Assembly: GCF_024713945.1 (NCBI RefSeq)
Contig: NC_134677.1
Location: 186,001 to 250,000, forward strand
Direction: 5' to 3'
DNA length: 64,000 bases
Source of the DNA: Dermatophagoides farinae
Lineage: Eukaryota > Arthropoda > Arachnida > Sarcoptiformes > Pyroglyphidae
Shown in pieces: positions 35,548-47,811 of this stretch. The translations under genes were made by a program, and so were the position numbers. How positions within the stretch are numbered: position 1 is the stretch's first letter; each line of letters begins with the position of its first letter. Below the pieces are notes generated by a model. The model had not been told where the DNA came from. It saw only the letters and a list, made by a program, of their open reading frames with translations, and made no database searches.

Positions 35548-38086
35548 TCATGATGATGAAATCGAATCGGATAATAATGATGTGCAATAAGTGGTGACAT
35601 GCAAATGCTGTAAATGTTTTTTTTCACATGCAAAAACTAAGCAAAAACAAAAAGAAAAAAACAAGCAGAGATTTCAAGCAAGATGAATTTTAAAAAAAAC
35701 TTACCATTAGATTTGTAGATTTCACAACATTATTCAGAATTGTTGTTGATTTTTTTGCATTCATAGTTGCTTGATCATCATTATTTGAATCATTGAATGT
35801 TTGATTCATTGAATTTGGATTTGAAAAACTTAGATTTGTTTTACTCGATCTAGTTGCTGGATGATTATCTTGATTGTTCATGATTTGATGATCGTCCATA
35901 GGATTCATCATCATTCGATTTGTATTCGTTGTTGTTTGTGATAATGGTGATAAATCAAGAAGATTATTCGTACTAATAGAATTGGCTCGATTTGTTGTTG
36001 TCACCATTCCAGATGTTGGTCGTTCAAAATAACCTTCAGCACGTTGTCCGGCATCCGTGGCAGCCATATAACCACCTTTTAGAAAATGATCAAAATTTCT
36101 ATAACAACCGACACCAGTATTGGCTTGTGATTCACCACCGACACTGATTTGATCAATCTATTAAAATGGGAGAGAGAAAAAATCAAAATTGATTTTCATC
36201 ATTCATAAGCATTGGTTGGTTGTCATTTACCTGTTGTTGATTAATTGTATTATTATTATTTTCAGCAATCACATCAATCAGATCCATCGATTTAACGAAT
36301 GCATCACGTAAATTTACATGTGGAAATGATATGATCGAACCATCACGACGAGCTCTTTCCAGTGCTTCTTTACGTTTTAATGCTTTTTCTCTTCGCATTT
36401 GCGTCTAAATCAAAGAAAAAAAATATCAAAAATTCATGTCTGAAAATCAAATTACTTACCTTGTAAAATTCAGCAAAATTATTCACTATAGTGGAAAACT
36501 TTTTGAGAAAAAAAATTCAATAAAAAAAAATTTAACATACCAATAATTGGAATGGGTAATGCTACCACCAATACACCACAAATACAACAAGCAGCACCAA
36601 TAATTTTACCAAATGGCGTTGTTGGATAAATATCACCATAACCAACGGTTGTCATTGTAATACTTGCCCACCAAAAAGTATCGGGTATTGAACGAAATTT
36701 TGTATTAAGTTCATCTTTTTCGGCAAAATATGCTAGACTTGAAAATATCATTACACCAATAGCGAGGAACAGCATGAGCAATCCCAATTCTTTATAACTA
36801 TTTTTCAATGTAAAACCTAAACTCTGTAAACCAGTGGAATGTCTTGCCAATTTTAATATACGCAATATTCTCATTATACGAAATATTTGCACCACACGAC
36901 GTACATCTTGAAATTGTTCGGAACTTTTATTTGATTCAATAAGAAATAATGATACAAAATATGGCATTATTGCAAGTAAATCGATAATATTCAGGCCACC
37001 TTTGAAGAATTTCCATTTATTCGGCGATGACATAAAACGCAACATATATTCCAATGTAAACCATGTAATACATACGGCTTCAATCATAGCTAATTTTGGA
37101 TTCTCTTCACTGGCACCAGTGATTGGATCGTGCACTTGAAAACTATCAATCGTATTCAATGTAAGTGCTATGGTCGATAATATGATGAATAATATCGATA
37201 CGACGGCCAATACTCTTGCAGCAAACGATGATGTTGGCTTCTCCAATAGATCCCATACAAATTTTTGATATTGTGCACATTTGCCCGTTCCGAATTCTTC
37301 TTCATCTCTTTGCCTCAATGATTCGGCTTCTTTTCGCATCTCTTCAAAAACATGTTCTTTACGTTGATGATATTTGTGCTGACAACAAGATTCCAAATAC
37401 AATTCATCAATGCCCCAATAATCCAGATCATCACTGAATGCCATAACACACATTTCTTCAACTAAATGTAATTTTCCTGTGCGATAAAAATTTAAAATAG
37501 CTGCAAATGAACGTGGATGACGATCGAAAAAATATTCATTTTCATCGGCATTATAATCATCACAAATTTCAAATATCGATTCTTGTGTTACACATTCTCG
37601 TAATCTACCCAAACGGGTATGTGGTAATCGTACCAATGCACGCCATAATACCTCATGACGAACACCACCCACATTTATGGTCACACGACGTCGACCTTCA
37701 CGACTTTTCAAAATGTCTGTCGTTGTCTGATCAATCGGTATATAACCCAATGAGTGAGAATGATGTGCATCATTAATTAATGCTGATGATGTTGAATGAT
37801 GATGGACAATTGATGGCGATGATCGATTATTTATTGCTGATGCTGCTGTTGCATTGACCATTGAAGGTGTTGGCCAACGAAATTTTCGGCCAATCTGGAC
37901 ATTTATTTTTGACGATTGTTCCGGTGGAAATGTATTTGATTTAATTTGATCATTTAAGGCTGTCGTGGTGGTTTGTGTAGTTGATGATAATGATGATGAT
38001 GTTTTATTCACATTTAGAGGCACTTCTAATTCGATTAGATCGGTTTGTTCATCGTTATCGGACATTTTTTTTTCTTTTTCATTCAA
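35548..38086 (-). CDS. Shab: Voltage-gated K+ channel Kv2 / Shab
   Basis: Exons 38086-36541, 36485-36460 (26 nt), 36404-36231 and 36157-35705; a candidate last exon is 35607-35548 (HLHVTTYC..stop, low confidence). At least 733 aa. Order: Ser/Thr-rich N-terminus; T1 tetramerisation domain ([20 protein letters not shown] to ESCCQHKY, with HxxxC-type zinc ligands); S1 ([19 protein letters not shown]); S2-S3; S4 ([18 protein letters not shown]); selectivity filter TVGYGD; S6 with [15 protein letters not shown]. The Kv2-specific proximal C-terminus follows ([38 protein letters not shown]). It is the delayed-rectifier K+ channel of nerve and muscle. The ATG at 38065 is an alternative start. The small second exon makes the S6 end (NNFAEFYK). 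Confidence 0.95.
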
Positions 38087-41000
38087 TTTTAGTTAATTTA
38101 TTGGTGCTACTTTGTTACCACATAAGGCGAATGTTGAAACGAAAAAAGAGTAGTCACATTGAAAAATCATAAAGAAAATTCTTGTCGATGTTGCCCCGTC
38201 GGTAGTAGTGGCGGTGGTGCTGGTGTTTGTCATTGTATTTTTTGTTGCCCATTCATATTCTCTTCTTCATCAACATTTTTTCCATCGCCAATTCCTAAAT
38301 AATTCTTTTCTATTCTTTTTTCTTATGTTCAGACTATGTCGCCGTAGTCGTTTTTTTTCGTCAATCAATAATAATATGATAACAACAATAGTGTAAGTCA
38401 TAAATTAAACACAAAACACACAATGAAAAAAAACCACAAACAGAAATGAAGCTGTGAGAAACGGTATGAAATGAAATTGTCTGAATTGTCGGTGTGTGTT
38501 GATGACAAACTGGAACCAATGATGGTTTCAAAAAACACGATGAAAAATTTGTTGTCAAACATATCGCACACACACACACACACACAGTCATTTGGTTTCG
38601 TCGATTTTGGGTCGTTTCTTTTCGTTTTTCTGGTTCCAATTTTTCCCAACTTTCTTGTGGATCGTTTTTATTTTCCCATTTTTATGTTCATTAATGGTAG
38701 ATGTATTTATTTATATATAGGATTGAATGTTGGCTGAGAAACAAAACAAAAAAATTAAAGAATAGATAGAGAGGTATAGAAAATTCAGATACATACCAAT
38801 CAGAGTTTTTCTATTGCACTATGTATGTCTTTTTCATTTGAACAAACGAACAATCAAATAAAGAGATCAATGATGATGATGATGAAATTAACTTTTAAAA
38901 CAAAAATCTAGATGCCCATTCATTTTGTTGTTGTTGGGTAAACAATGATTCGTGCAACAAATCGTTTAAATTCAAATTCGACTGAAATCGGTGCACAACA
39001 ACAATACACATGCACATGTGAAAGAATGAAGAATTTTTTTTTTCATTACTTATGTGTCAAAGTTGGCGGTGTTAATAAGGTTTGATTGATTGGTAAAACC
39101 AAAGAAAAAAACGAATGAGAAACTGTCATTGAATAGATTAAAATAGTTGCTTCTGCTGTCGTAGCTGTTTTTGTTGTTGTTGTTGTTGTTATATTGGTGT
39201 GATGTAAGCCGTTTTTCCTTGATGGTAAATGATGATGAAAAAAAAACAAATTTAAATTCAAATTCAATGTTAAGTGGGGTTGATCTCGTTGTTTTGTAGA
39301 ATTAAATGTGCATTTGCTGCAAATTTTCAGCCGTTGAAAAAGAGCAATGAAATGGAATTAAAAATAAAATGACATCGACATTGGCACCCAAACCATTCAT
39401 TCATTCATTCATTCATTGGTTGGTTGGTTGGCTGTGATTTGAAAAATTCTAAATATAAAATTATGTGTCCTCGACGAATTTGTTTTTTTCTTCTCTTCTT
39501 AATGTGTCTTCAATTTAATTTAATAATAATTAAAGTGTAAAGATGTGAAATGTGAATCCACATAAACATCCTCATAATAAACAATAATAATGATCATAAG
39601 AAATAAAAAAAACAGACCATACAGACAGGAAATGATGATGCACACAGATTCGGTAATGGAATTTTTCATTCCATTCGCTAATAATGACTTTTTTTTGTTT
39701 CGGTGGTCGTTTAAATTAATTTATTTTAATTAGAAATTTTTTTTAATTTTTCAAATCACAGTAATTTTTCGAATTGAATACTTGAATGGATCGAAATAGA
39801 ATCGAATGTTTTTTTTGTCTGAACTGTTGTTGTTGTTGGCGATTCTTTGATTCTATTTTTTTTCTTTCTCTTGAATAATTCATTATTATTATTACTCTTG
39901 TTCTATAGTAAGAATTGGAATTATTGTAGGTCATTTATTGACAGATATTAGATCGAAGCAATACCTCCTCTTCTAAGCCCTCAACTGTAATCATCATCAT
40001 ATGTACACTGTTTCATTTTTCATCATAAGATCCTTTTTAGGCAGTGGGGCCTTTATTTTCCGTTGACAAATAAGAATTTTTTTTTTAGTTACACTACTTT
40101 TATTGGAAACAGCAGCAGCAGCACCTTGGTTACTTGAATAAAAATATTGACAACCAAATGTAACGAATGCAAAAAAATAAGATTGCAACAATAAATGCAA
40201 ACAATAATACCATGCTACCAACCGACCAACCAACAAACAAACAACAATAATAATGGAAAAACAATGGCAATATGATACAAACAAAAAAAAACGACAACAA
40301 AATGACGGCAACGGGTCGTTAAAGAAACCGAATGATGATGTCGAATGAAATGAGAAAAAAGACACACACACACACACACGAATAAATAAAACTAAACAAT
40401 ATACCTTTATTCGACGATAATCATCGTAAGATTTGTTGTTGTTATTGATGATGTGTGTGTGTGTGTGTGTGTTGTAAATTGTCATTGATCGTGGAATAGA
40501 AGAAAAAAATTTTCACATTTTAATTAGATTTGTTCAATTGGGATATATACAAATAAAAGAAAAACTAATTAACCAAAACCAAAAAATAAATGGCATTGAA
40601 CCGAATAAATGATAAATGTTGAAATTGGAACAAACAATACAAACACACACAACATCAACATCGACAAACGCCGAAAACAAAAATCACACAATGAGAGAAG
40701 GAATGACGATGAAAAACGAAAAAGAATTTCAAAAGGAATCATCGCTTTTTTGCCATTCTGTTGCTTGTCGATTCTTGATTCTTTCTCGCTCTCTCCGTTT
40801 AAACAAATACGCAAACACCACCACCACCATCAACAACAAATCAACCATTCAAGCCACATATCCATCAAATCCAGTTACCGCCATCCGCGCATTCAACCTG
40901 GTAGGTTTAAGTTTAGGTAGGTGGTATAGTATTTGTAGCTGAAATTCTCATCGATTATTAACATGATTCTGATTCTGTCTGTTGCATTCGTTTTGATTTG

Positions 41001-41181
41001 CGCAAATATCAAAACCGCTTACAGCGCCATCTATGAAAATTAAACACAAAATATCTTGTTGTTGGAAAATTTATTTTATTTCATTTTAAAAGAAAAAAAT
41101 TCCAATCATTTTCGTTAAAAATTTCTAAATAAATGATAGATTTATTAGTTGATCGATTTAATAAAATTCCTGTTGAATAAT
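38087..41181. other. Gap upstream of Kv2
   Basis: Holds the Kv2 leader and promoter and the 3' flank of RPS21. Repeats include (ATTC)n then (TTGG)n at 39394-39431 and CA/TG runs near 38568 and 40453. An AGATGGCGCTGT motif lies on the minus strand at 41032-41021, 150 bp past RPS21. No coding exon seen. Confidence 0.5.
39394..39431. repeat. Compound (ATTC)n-(TTGG)n microsatellite
   Basis: About six ATTC units pass directly into about four TTGG units. Confidence 0.85.
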
Positions 41182-41556
41182 TTACCTGGGTAGAATTCCA
41201 GTACGTTTAGCTAAACGATTGATACAATCATCGGATTCACCCTATGAAAAAACCAAATAATTGAAAAATGATTTTTTTTCACTATAAGATAATACAAACC
41301 ATTCGTCGCAATGCACCACAAATAGCATAAGCCGTACACGAGGATTTGAAAAGACCACTTTCATCTATATCAACGAAATTTATCTGAATCGATGCATGAT
41401 CTTTAGCGTGAATGATTCGGTTTGATGCCGAACTATTGTCAAAAGAAAACAAAAAAAAATCGATTGTCATTGTAAATTGATATTGAAAATTGAAAAAAAA
41501 TCCTACCATTTACGCGGAATATAAAGATCAACACATTCACCGTGATCGTTTTGCAT
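41182..41556 (-). CDS. RpS21: 40S ribosomal protein S21 (eS21)
   Basis: Exons 41556-41507, 41432-41300 and 41241-41182 on the minus strand; 80 aa (human 83). The sequence runs [63 protein letters not shown]. It is a small-subunit protein on the cytoplasmic ribosome surface. Introns are 74 and 58 nt; the second uses a GTTTGT donor. A minus-strand AATAAA corresponds to plus 41141-41146, 36 bp past the stop. It diverges from VPS28, with about 460 bp between the start codons. Confidence 0.96.
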
Positions 41557-42017
41557 TTTGGTAGTAAAAAATTCAATAAATTTTTGAAATGGACAAGAAA
41601 ATCAAATTATAAACACACAACATACACAGACACAAACACACGGAGAAAGGAAGAGGAAAAATCTTCGGAGAAACAAACACGTGAAAAAAAGACTGAGCAT
41701 AGAATGTTAATCGTTCATAGAGGACATTATATGATTGGATTTTTCTTTCGGAAACTTTTCTCAAAAACAAAACAAATGATTATTTTCATTGATACGCATT
41801 ATTGACAATTTTCATTCGTTTCCTATTTCTTTTAATCAAAACTCGAATACACCCACTCATTTTTTATATTTTCTAATTGTCAATTGTTATAATTCATTCA
41901 TCACTTTGGAAATCTGTATCATTCGTATTTGTTTTCCAACAAGGTTGGTAAAAAACCAGAAAATTTTGATTAATTTTCAAGTTTTTCATTTCATTTTGAT
42001 CAGCTGTGAGAAAAAAC
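41557..42017. promoter_or_regulatory. Divergent promoter region RPS21 / VPS28
   Basis: Head-to-head interval. On the plus side a donor (AACAAG|GTTGGT, about 41944) and an acceptor (TTTGATCAG ending at 42002) would make a ~60-nt intron in the VPS28 5' UTR. No coding exon seen. Confidence 0.45.
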
Positions 42018-42698
42018 ATGGGCGAACTATACGAAGAGATTCGACTTTATCGTACGGCACGTGAACGTGAACATTATGATAATATGGCCGATCTTTATTC
42101 GGTGATTAATACATTGAATTGTTTGGAAAAAGCATACATCAAAGATTCGATTACATCGAAAGAATATACGGCTACATGTTCGAAATTACTCGTACAATTC
42201 AATGTTGCATTCAATCAGGTGAAATCGGATGAATTTCCAACAATCGAAACATTTATGAGTAAATTCCGTTTCGATTGTCCAGCTGCATTGGAACGTATAC
42301 GTGAAGGAAGGCCAATTACGATTAAGGATGATAAAGGCAATACCTCAAAATGTATTGCTGATATTGTATCGCTATTCATAACAATTACTGATCGTTTACG
42401 TTTAAATATGAAATCTATGGATGAGGTATTTGAATTTTTCAATACAAAATTCTTTTTTTCTGATTTTTTCTTCCCATTTCATTAGTTACAACCCGATATC
42501 AAAGATTTATACGATACAATGAATCGTTTGACATTGTTGCCACAGAATTTTGAAGGAAAAATGAAAATCAAAGAATGGCTAGATAAATTGTCATCGATGC
42601 GTGCCAGTGAGGAATTGAATGAGGAACAAGTACGACAATTAATTTTCGATATGGAATCATCATACAATGCTTTCAACAAAATTCTACATAATTCTTAG
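42018..42698 (+). CDS. VPS28: ESCRT-I subunit VPS28
   Basis: Exons 42018-42425 and 42486-42698 with a 60-nt phase-0 intron; 206 aa. The N-terminal domain is ELYEEIRLYRTAREREHYDN..LEKAYIKDSI, RFDCPAALERIREGRPITIK and CIADIVSLFITITDRLR. The C-terminal four-helix domain has LPQNFEGKMKIKEWL and ends QVRQLIFDMESSYNAFNKIL, the surface that binds ESCRT-II. The protein sorts ubiquitinated cargo into multivesicular bodies. The start used lacks about 12 residues of the human N-terminus, a region that is not conserved. AATAAA at 42790-42795. Confidence 0.96.
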
Positions 42699-43279
42699 AA
42701 GTTTTCTTTTCACTTGTTCTAAATCTAAATAATTTTACTTTGCCCTGCTTTCACCACAAACAATTAATTAATCAGTTTTTTAAAGTATAAATAAACCACA
42801 CAATTTCTTGAATATTGAAATTGATGATTTTGAAAATTTACAACAAACACACAAGGTCGAATTCGTCGAAATAGAACAAAAACATTGGATTCGATTGTTT
42901 TAGATTTCGTTTCTGAAAATCCCAATGTTTTTTGTTATTGAAGTTCATTATTATTGATGATGATTGTTTTTGTGTTCCACAATTTTTTTTTTAACATTTT
43001 CACCACATTTATGCGTAGGTGATAATTATTTGAATGATAATGAATGATCGTGATTTATTGATTTGCAATTCCAAATCGAATGTGTGTGACCATTTATTGT
43101 GATAATGGACGATGAATTTAAATCTAATGGTATAATCGTGTGTCATGATTCATGATTTAAATTTTGTTTTGTTGCCAGATAAATAATAAATTGTAACAAA
43201 ATATCAAAATATAAGCATCTCATTATCATTATAAAGGCTTTTTTCAATTAAAAATAATTTTTGTGTTGCTGCTGTTTTC

Positions 43280-43317
43280 ATTCAATCAAACAAAAACATC
43301 TTTTTGTTTGATTGAAT
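43280..43317. repeat. Perfect 17-bp inverted repeat with 4-nt loop
   Basis: Arms 43280-43296 and 43301-43317 are exact reverse complements around CATC. Weak pairing extends a few more bases (TTTT with GAAAA across one mismatch). Confidence 0.9.
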
Positions 43318-44693
43318 AGAAAAATTTGATTTTCAGTCTTGAAAAAATTGTGATCATTCATGAATCATGAATAAAATACAAATTTGATACTTTTTTTCCT
43401 ATTTATTGATGATGGATTTGAATTTTACAATTCGTATGTAAAATAATTGTCGTGGATCATCATCATTGTTCAGTTCAAGATTGAGTCAAGATTGAGGTTT
43501 GTACTTGCATTTCGATTTCTTTTGTTTTTCTTGTGTGGTGATAAAGGAAGCGATCTCAGAATGAGCATCAATATAAAAAAGTTAATCAAATAAGGCCATC
43601 CATTGAAAATCAATTTTTTTTTATGGATTCATCTCGCACAAAGTGATAATTTTATGAATAAAATAACGTATTCAGACACATATTCCGTCACCATAAAAAT
43701 CGTAATCATTTCGTATTTTTGGGGTGACCAATGGACAGCCGATGGATGGATAATCACGATTTATAAAATACATTCACAACAAATTTCGACCATCGACAAT
43801 CGTTCAATGATGATGATGATGATAACCACAAATCAACGCCTACAACACATTGAAAATAAATAAAAAAAAAACAAAAACAAAACATCATGATGAAATCAAG
43901 ACAACAAAACTTATATAATATACATACATTAATAATGGTGTAATTGATGATTTATTTTCTGATCTTTCAATGCTTGGGTGTTGTATCCTATACGTTTGAA
44001 CGTGTTAATTTTTTGCATTCACCTTGGATCCAAATAAGTGAAACGATTATCGATGAAAAAAAATAAAGATGATTTCGATGAATGAATAATATGATCGTCG
44101 ACTATCTATAGATCTTTCAGATGTTGTTCTTGGATCTTGGATGGGAAAAAAGTTTTTTTTTAATTAAAATGTCACATTTCAAATCAAATAGTTACTTGTT
44201 CTATGTATAGGAATTTGTTATCGTTATCTGGAAAATCTTGATCCATTCATGATCTCGGATCAACAATTGTGTTTTTCTAATTTGATCATTTTTTTTAATA
44301 AATAAAAAACAGGCTGCTTTCATCATCGTTCACCGTTTTGTTTGCTGATTGAAATTGACGATGAACATTGTAATTTCGATTGACGCTTCATTGCTTGTTG
44401 ATCATCGGCTGTTGGCTTGAATCATTTCTATATAGGAAAATAAAACAAAACAAAACAAAAAACATCCAATTCAACTTGTAATTTATTTAATTATAAAGCA
44501 TAAGGGCCTTTTTTAAAACCACCAGACATCACACATAGACATTAGAAATATGGCCAATAATGGATCGTTTTGAACTGAATTTCATTGTAGAAGGAATTCA
44601 TTCATTGCCGGCCTTGGCAGTCTTTCTCCATTTCATTTCAGTCGTCGTTTTGGCGACTAAAAAGATTCGCATGTAGCCATCATCTTGGCCGTG

Positions 44694-44703
44694 TATATAT
44701 AAA
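44694..44703 (+). promoter_or_regulatory. TATA box of the cuticle gene
   Basis: TATATATAAA lies 65 bp upstream of the annotated start codon, leaving room for a 35-45-nt leader. A strong TATA suits a developmentally timed cuticle gene. Confidence 0.7.
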
Positions 44704-44767
44704 TCAGTGTTTCTTGTTGGAATTTGTTTGTTTTTGTTCGAATGATTTTTTCTGTTTTCGATTGAAA

Positions 44768-45881
44768 ATGAAATCTTTATTCATCTTGTGGCCATTTGCT
44801 TCGATTATTACAATTGTTCAATGTATACCACAACCACAACCACAACCAATATCGACAATTGTAAACACCGGATCATCAGCTGTAGCTAGATCTGAAGATG
44901 TGGGGTCATTCATTAATTATGTTCAAAAATATTTAAATGTTTGTGTTGAATTTTTTTTTAGGGTCATGGTAATTATGCATTCGGTTATAATGAAAATCAT
45001 GCAACCGGTGGCAGTTTTCGAAAAGAAAAAGGTGCACCCGGTATTCAAATTGGTTCATATGGTCTACGTGCTGCTGATGGCCGTATGCGTATCGTTAACT
45101 ATGTGGCAGATGTGAATGGTTTTCGTGCTTCAGTTGAAACAAATGAACCTGGAACAACAGTCGATTCAAAACAGATGCAACCAGCTGCATTGAATATCAT
45201 TAATGGTGAAATTTAAAAAAACATTGAATTTTATCTAATTAAAACTTTTAAAAAAATAAAATTCCAGGTCATACTGTTGTTGGTGATGGCCATGGCACGA
45301 TTTCCCGACATGATGGTACGTTTTCCTATTCAACTTCAACTGCCCATATTGCTTCGGCTTTACCAAATGTTTATGCATCACCTTCAGCCAATTATGCTAT
45401 TTCAACAGCTCATCCAGTTGCTCCAAATGTTTATCCAGCATTACCATCATATGGTAATCAACAACATCATCATCATTCATCTGGTGGTGGCTATAATTCG
45501 GTTCCAATGTCATATTCAACATCAACAACACATGTAGCTCCAGCTTATCTACCACAGAAAGATGCTTATTCCCATGGATTGCCTGCTTATCCTGCTCTAT
45601 TACCACCACCACCACCACCAACAGTACCCGCATTAGCACCAGCACAACCGGTTGCTTCAGTACCAATTTTAGCCAAAAATGATTATCCAACTTCTAATTA
45701 TATTGCTGAAACAAATTTTCAATCATCCGGTCATGGACCGATTGTGGAGAAAGTAATACGACCTGTAGAAACTGCAATTTCTACAGCACCGGCAACTATT
45801 TCCGCACCAAATGGTCTATCAATTCCATTATCGATATCAATACATACTTTAGGTAATGGATTATTCCGTAAATCCTATTAA
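44768..45881 (+). CDS. Secreted cuticle protein with Rebers-Riddiford chitin-binding domain
   Basis: Exons 44768-~44938, 44962-45205 and 45268-45881; about 330-342 aa. The signal peptide is MKSLFILWPFASIITIVQC, followed by PQPQPQP. The RR domain is in exon 2: NYAFGYNENHATGGSFRKEK, GSYGLRAADGRMRIVNYVAD, NGFRASVETNEPGT, close to the arachnid form of the motif (GxYxDGRxRxVxYVADxNGFRA). The rest is Ala/Pro/Ser/Tyr-rich with a poly-Pro run, as in structural cuticle proteins. The end of exon 1 is uncertain. The donor at 44939 (GTTTGT) would make a 23-nt intron; donors at 44921, 44900 (62 nt, GTGGGG) and 44882 (GTAGCT) keep the same frame. It converges with the forkhead gene 88 bp away. Confidence 0.85.
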
Positions 45882-45969
45882 ATTTATGGCATTTCCACAA
45901 AACAAAACAAATTTTTATTTAAAATTTCCACAAAATAATTGAAATTACACTCAAAATTTGAAATTCAAA

Positions 45970-47811
45970 TCAATTAATCATGTTGAAAAGAAAACTTTTG
46001 GATGCAAAATTCAATAATGCCTGTGCACCATCACGTAACATTCCATCATCATCATCATTGCTATGATCATCATCATTGACATATCGATTATCTATTTCCA
46101 TAATCGATTTTTGATTCGAAATTTTTATATCATTTTCATTATTATTTCTATTATTATTTTGATCCAAAACTTCTGTCATATTATCAGCCGTCAATAATTT
46201 TTTGTCATTTTGTTGTTTTACCATGGTTATAGCATTGGTCGTTGTCGTTGCTTTGTTTGTTATCGAACAACATTTCCAAAAATTATTATTCGATTCATCC
46301 ATTGTTTGATGATGATGATGATGATGATGGCTATTATCATTTTTCATCATCATCATCATTGTACATTGTTGTATGCTGTTATTATTATTGTTATTCTCCA
46401 CGGTAGCTTGTGCGTTGCTGTTGTTGTTGTTGTTGAATGAAACACCACTGGTTGCCAAGTGATTATGATTATGATGATGATCACAAACATTTTGTTTGTC
46501 TTTTAATAAATTGAAATAATAATGTTTACCTCGTTGTTGTTTGTCCATAATGTTGGTTGATGACAATAATGCTGTCGTCGTTGATAGGTTACGATTATTA
46601 TTATTATTCTGATTAGTTATAATCGTTGGTATTGGCACTGGTGCATAAAGTTTTGGCGATTGATTAACACTAATAATTGAAATTAAATTTCGATAAATAT
46701 TTCCCGTCATATTATCGATACGTATAAAATTTGGATTATAAACAAAATAATTTGAATTCATCTTTACAGGACGGGCATTTTTTCTTGTTGTTGTTGTAGA
46801 ATATAATTGTTTTTGATTATAATTCGGTGATGGCGATTGATTTATAATGGTTGATAAATTCTTTTTTCGTCTTAGATCTTTGCCAATATTTTTATCAAAT
46901 TTTTCTTTCAAAATTTTAGACTTTAATTTTGGTGACAACGATGATGACGACGACGATGATGATGATGATGACGATGATGATTGCAATACATTTTTTCCGA
47001 TAAGTTGTGCTTGTTGCAACAGAATGGAACGATATTCTGGATCAACATACCAATATCCACCTTTTAAATCTGAATCTTTATGATGATGATTATTAATTTT
47101 TTTAAAACATTTTCGTAAACTTAACGTATGACGAATAGTATTTTTCCAGCCTAGAATCAAGAGAGAGAAAAAAAAATTTAGATTTTTCATTTCAAATTCA
47201 CTTTTCATTTGATCATTATTATTACCTGATCGAGCTGTCAAAAAGAATGGATATTGATTAATGATCCATTTATAAATATCTCTAACCATCATTGAACGTG
47301 TTGGTGATGATTCAATGGCCATAAATATGAGCATACTATATGAATATGGTGGTTTTACATCATTACCTTGACTAGCATCATGTTGTTTGTTTGTATTCCG
47401 ATTATGGATATGATGATTTATATGATTGATTTCATTGTCATCATCCATATAATTCAAAGTTGGTCGATCATTAATTAACATTTTTGTTTCATTTTCATCT
47501 GCTTTATCAGTGAAAATTTCATTTTGACTTTGATTACAAATCATCATCATTTTTGAATCTTGTTGTTGAAAATTTATTGTGGAATAAACTTTTTTGACAA
47601 GATTAACATCTTGTAACCAATTCAGATTTGTTAGATCATTATCACCACTGCCAGTAGTGAAGCCACCATTATCATGATGATGTTGACAATGACGATGATG
47701 ATGATGATGATGATGATCAATTTGATTCAAAATCATTGATCGTGATTTTTTCTTTTTATACAATTGATGACTAGTTGATTTCATATGACGATGATTCATT
47801 TTTAAATTCAT
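45970..47811 (-). CDS. Forkhead transcription factor, FOXN2/3-like
   Basis: Exons 47811-47226 and 47150-45970 with a 75-nt intron inside the forkhead domain; 588 aa. The domain starts KPPYSYSMLIFMAIESSPTR, continues VRDIYKWIINQYPFF and, after the splice at SG|WKN, reads GWKNTIRHTLSLRKCFKKIN and GGYWYVDPEYRSIL. GWKN..RH.LSL.KCF and DPEYR are typical of the FOXN2/N3 (CHES1) group; the usual RHNLSLN is RHTLSLR here. The remainder is Asn/His/Ser-rich with a long poly-Ser tract encoded by a GAT/GAC-type repeat. It should be a nuclear DNA-binding regulator. The intron has no stop and a length divisible by three. A minus-strand AATAAA corresponds to plus 45914-45919. Confidence 0.88.
   Translation of the reverse strand: MNLKMNHRHMKSTSHQLYKKKKSRSMILNQIDHHHHHHHRHCQHHHDNGGFTTGSGDNDLTNLNWLQDVNLVKKVYSTINFQQQDSKMMMICNQSQNEIFTDKADENETKMLINDRPTLNYMDDDNEINHINHHIHNRNTNKQHDASQGNDVKPPYSYSMLIFMAIESSPTRSMMVRDIYKWIINQYPFFLTARSGNNNDQMKSEFEMKNLNFFFSLLILGWKNTIRHTLSLRKCFKKINNHHHKDSDLKGGYWYVDPEYRSILLQQAQLIGKNVLQSSSSSSSSSSSSSSLSPKLKSKILKEKFDKNIGKDLRRKKNLSTIINQSPSPNYNQKQLYSTTTTRKNARPVKMNSNYFVYNPNFIRIDNMTGNIYRNLISIISVNQSPKLYAPVPIPTIITNQNNNNNRNLSTTTALLSSTNIMDKQQRGKHYYFNLLKDKQNVCDHHHNHNHLATSGVSFNNNNNSNAQATVENNNNNNSIQQCTMMMMMKNDNSHHHHHHHQTMDESNNNFWKCCSITNKATTTTNAITMVKQQNDKKLLTADNMTEVLDQNNNRNNNENDIKISNQKSIMEIDNRYVNDDDHSNDDDDGMLRDGAQALLNFASKSFLFNMIN
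46936..46981. repeat. Coding trinucleotide repeat (poly-Ser of the forkhead protein)
   Basis: GAT/GAC units on the plus strand read as a poly-Ser run on the coding minus strand. The interrupted codon use (ATC/GTC type) suggests it is somewhat stable. Confidence 0.8.

Larger units (their letters stand above)
42699..44767. other. Gap between VPS28 and the cuticle gene
   Basis: VPS28 3' flank and cuticle-gene promoter. Two notable inverted repeats: AATTTAAATC/GATTTAAATT (43115-43163) and a perfect 17-bp stem with a 4-nt loop (43280-43317). No coding exon seen. Confidence 0.5.

Noticed and set aside
35548-35607. Last exon of Kv2 (HLHVTTYC..stop)
   Set aside because: Kept only as a low-confidence option: the acceptor and phase work, but a competing acceptor at about 35637 also works and neither tail is conserved.
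42018-42698. Extending VPS28 upstream through GTGAGAAAAAAC
   Set aside because: No ATG in that frame before the splice acceptor at 42002; the ATG at 42018 gives the conserved ELYEE start.
46847-47083. Plus-strand ORF with a poly-Asp run
   Set aside because: Antisense of the poly-Ser tract in the forkhead gene.
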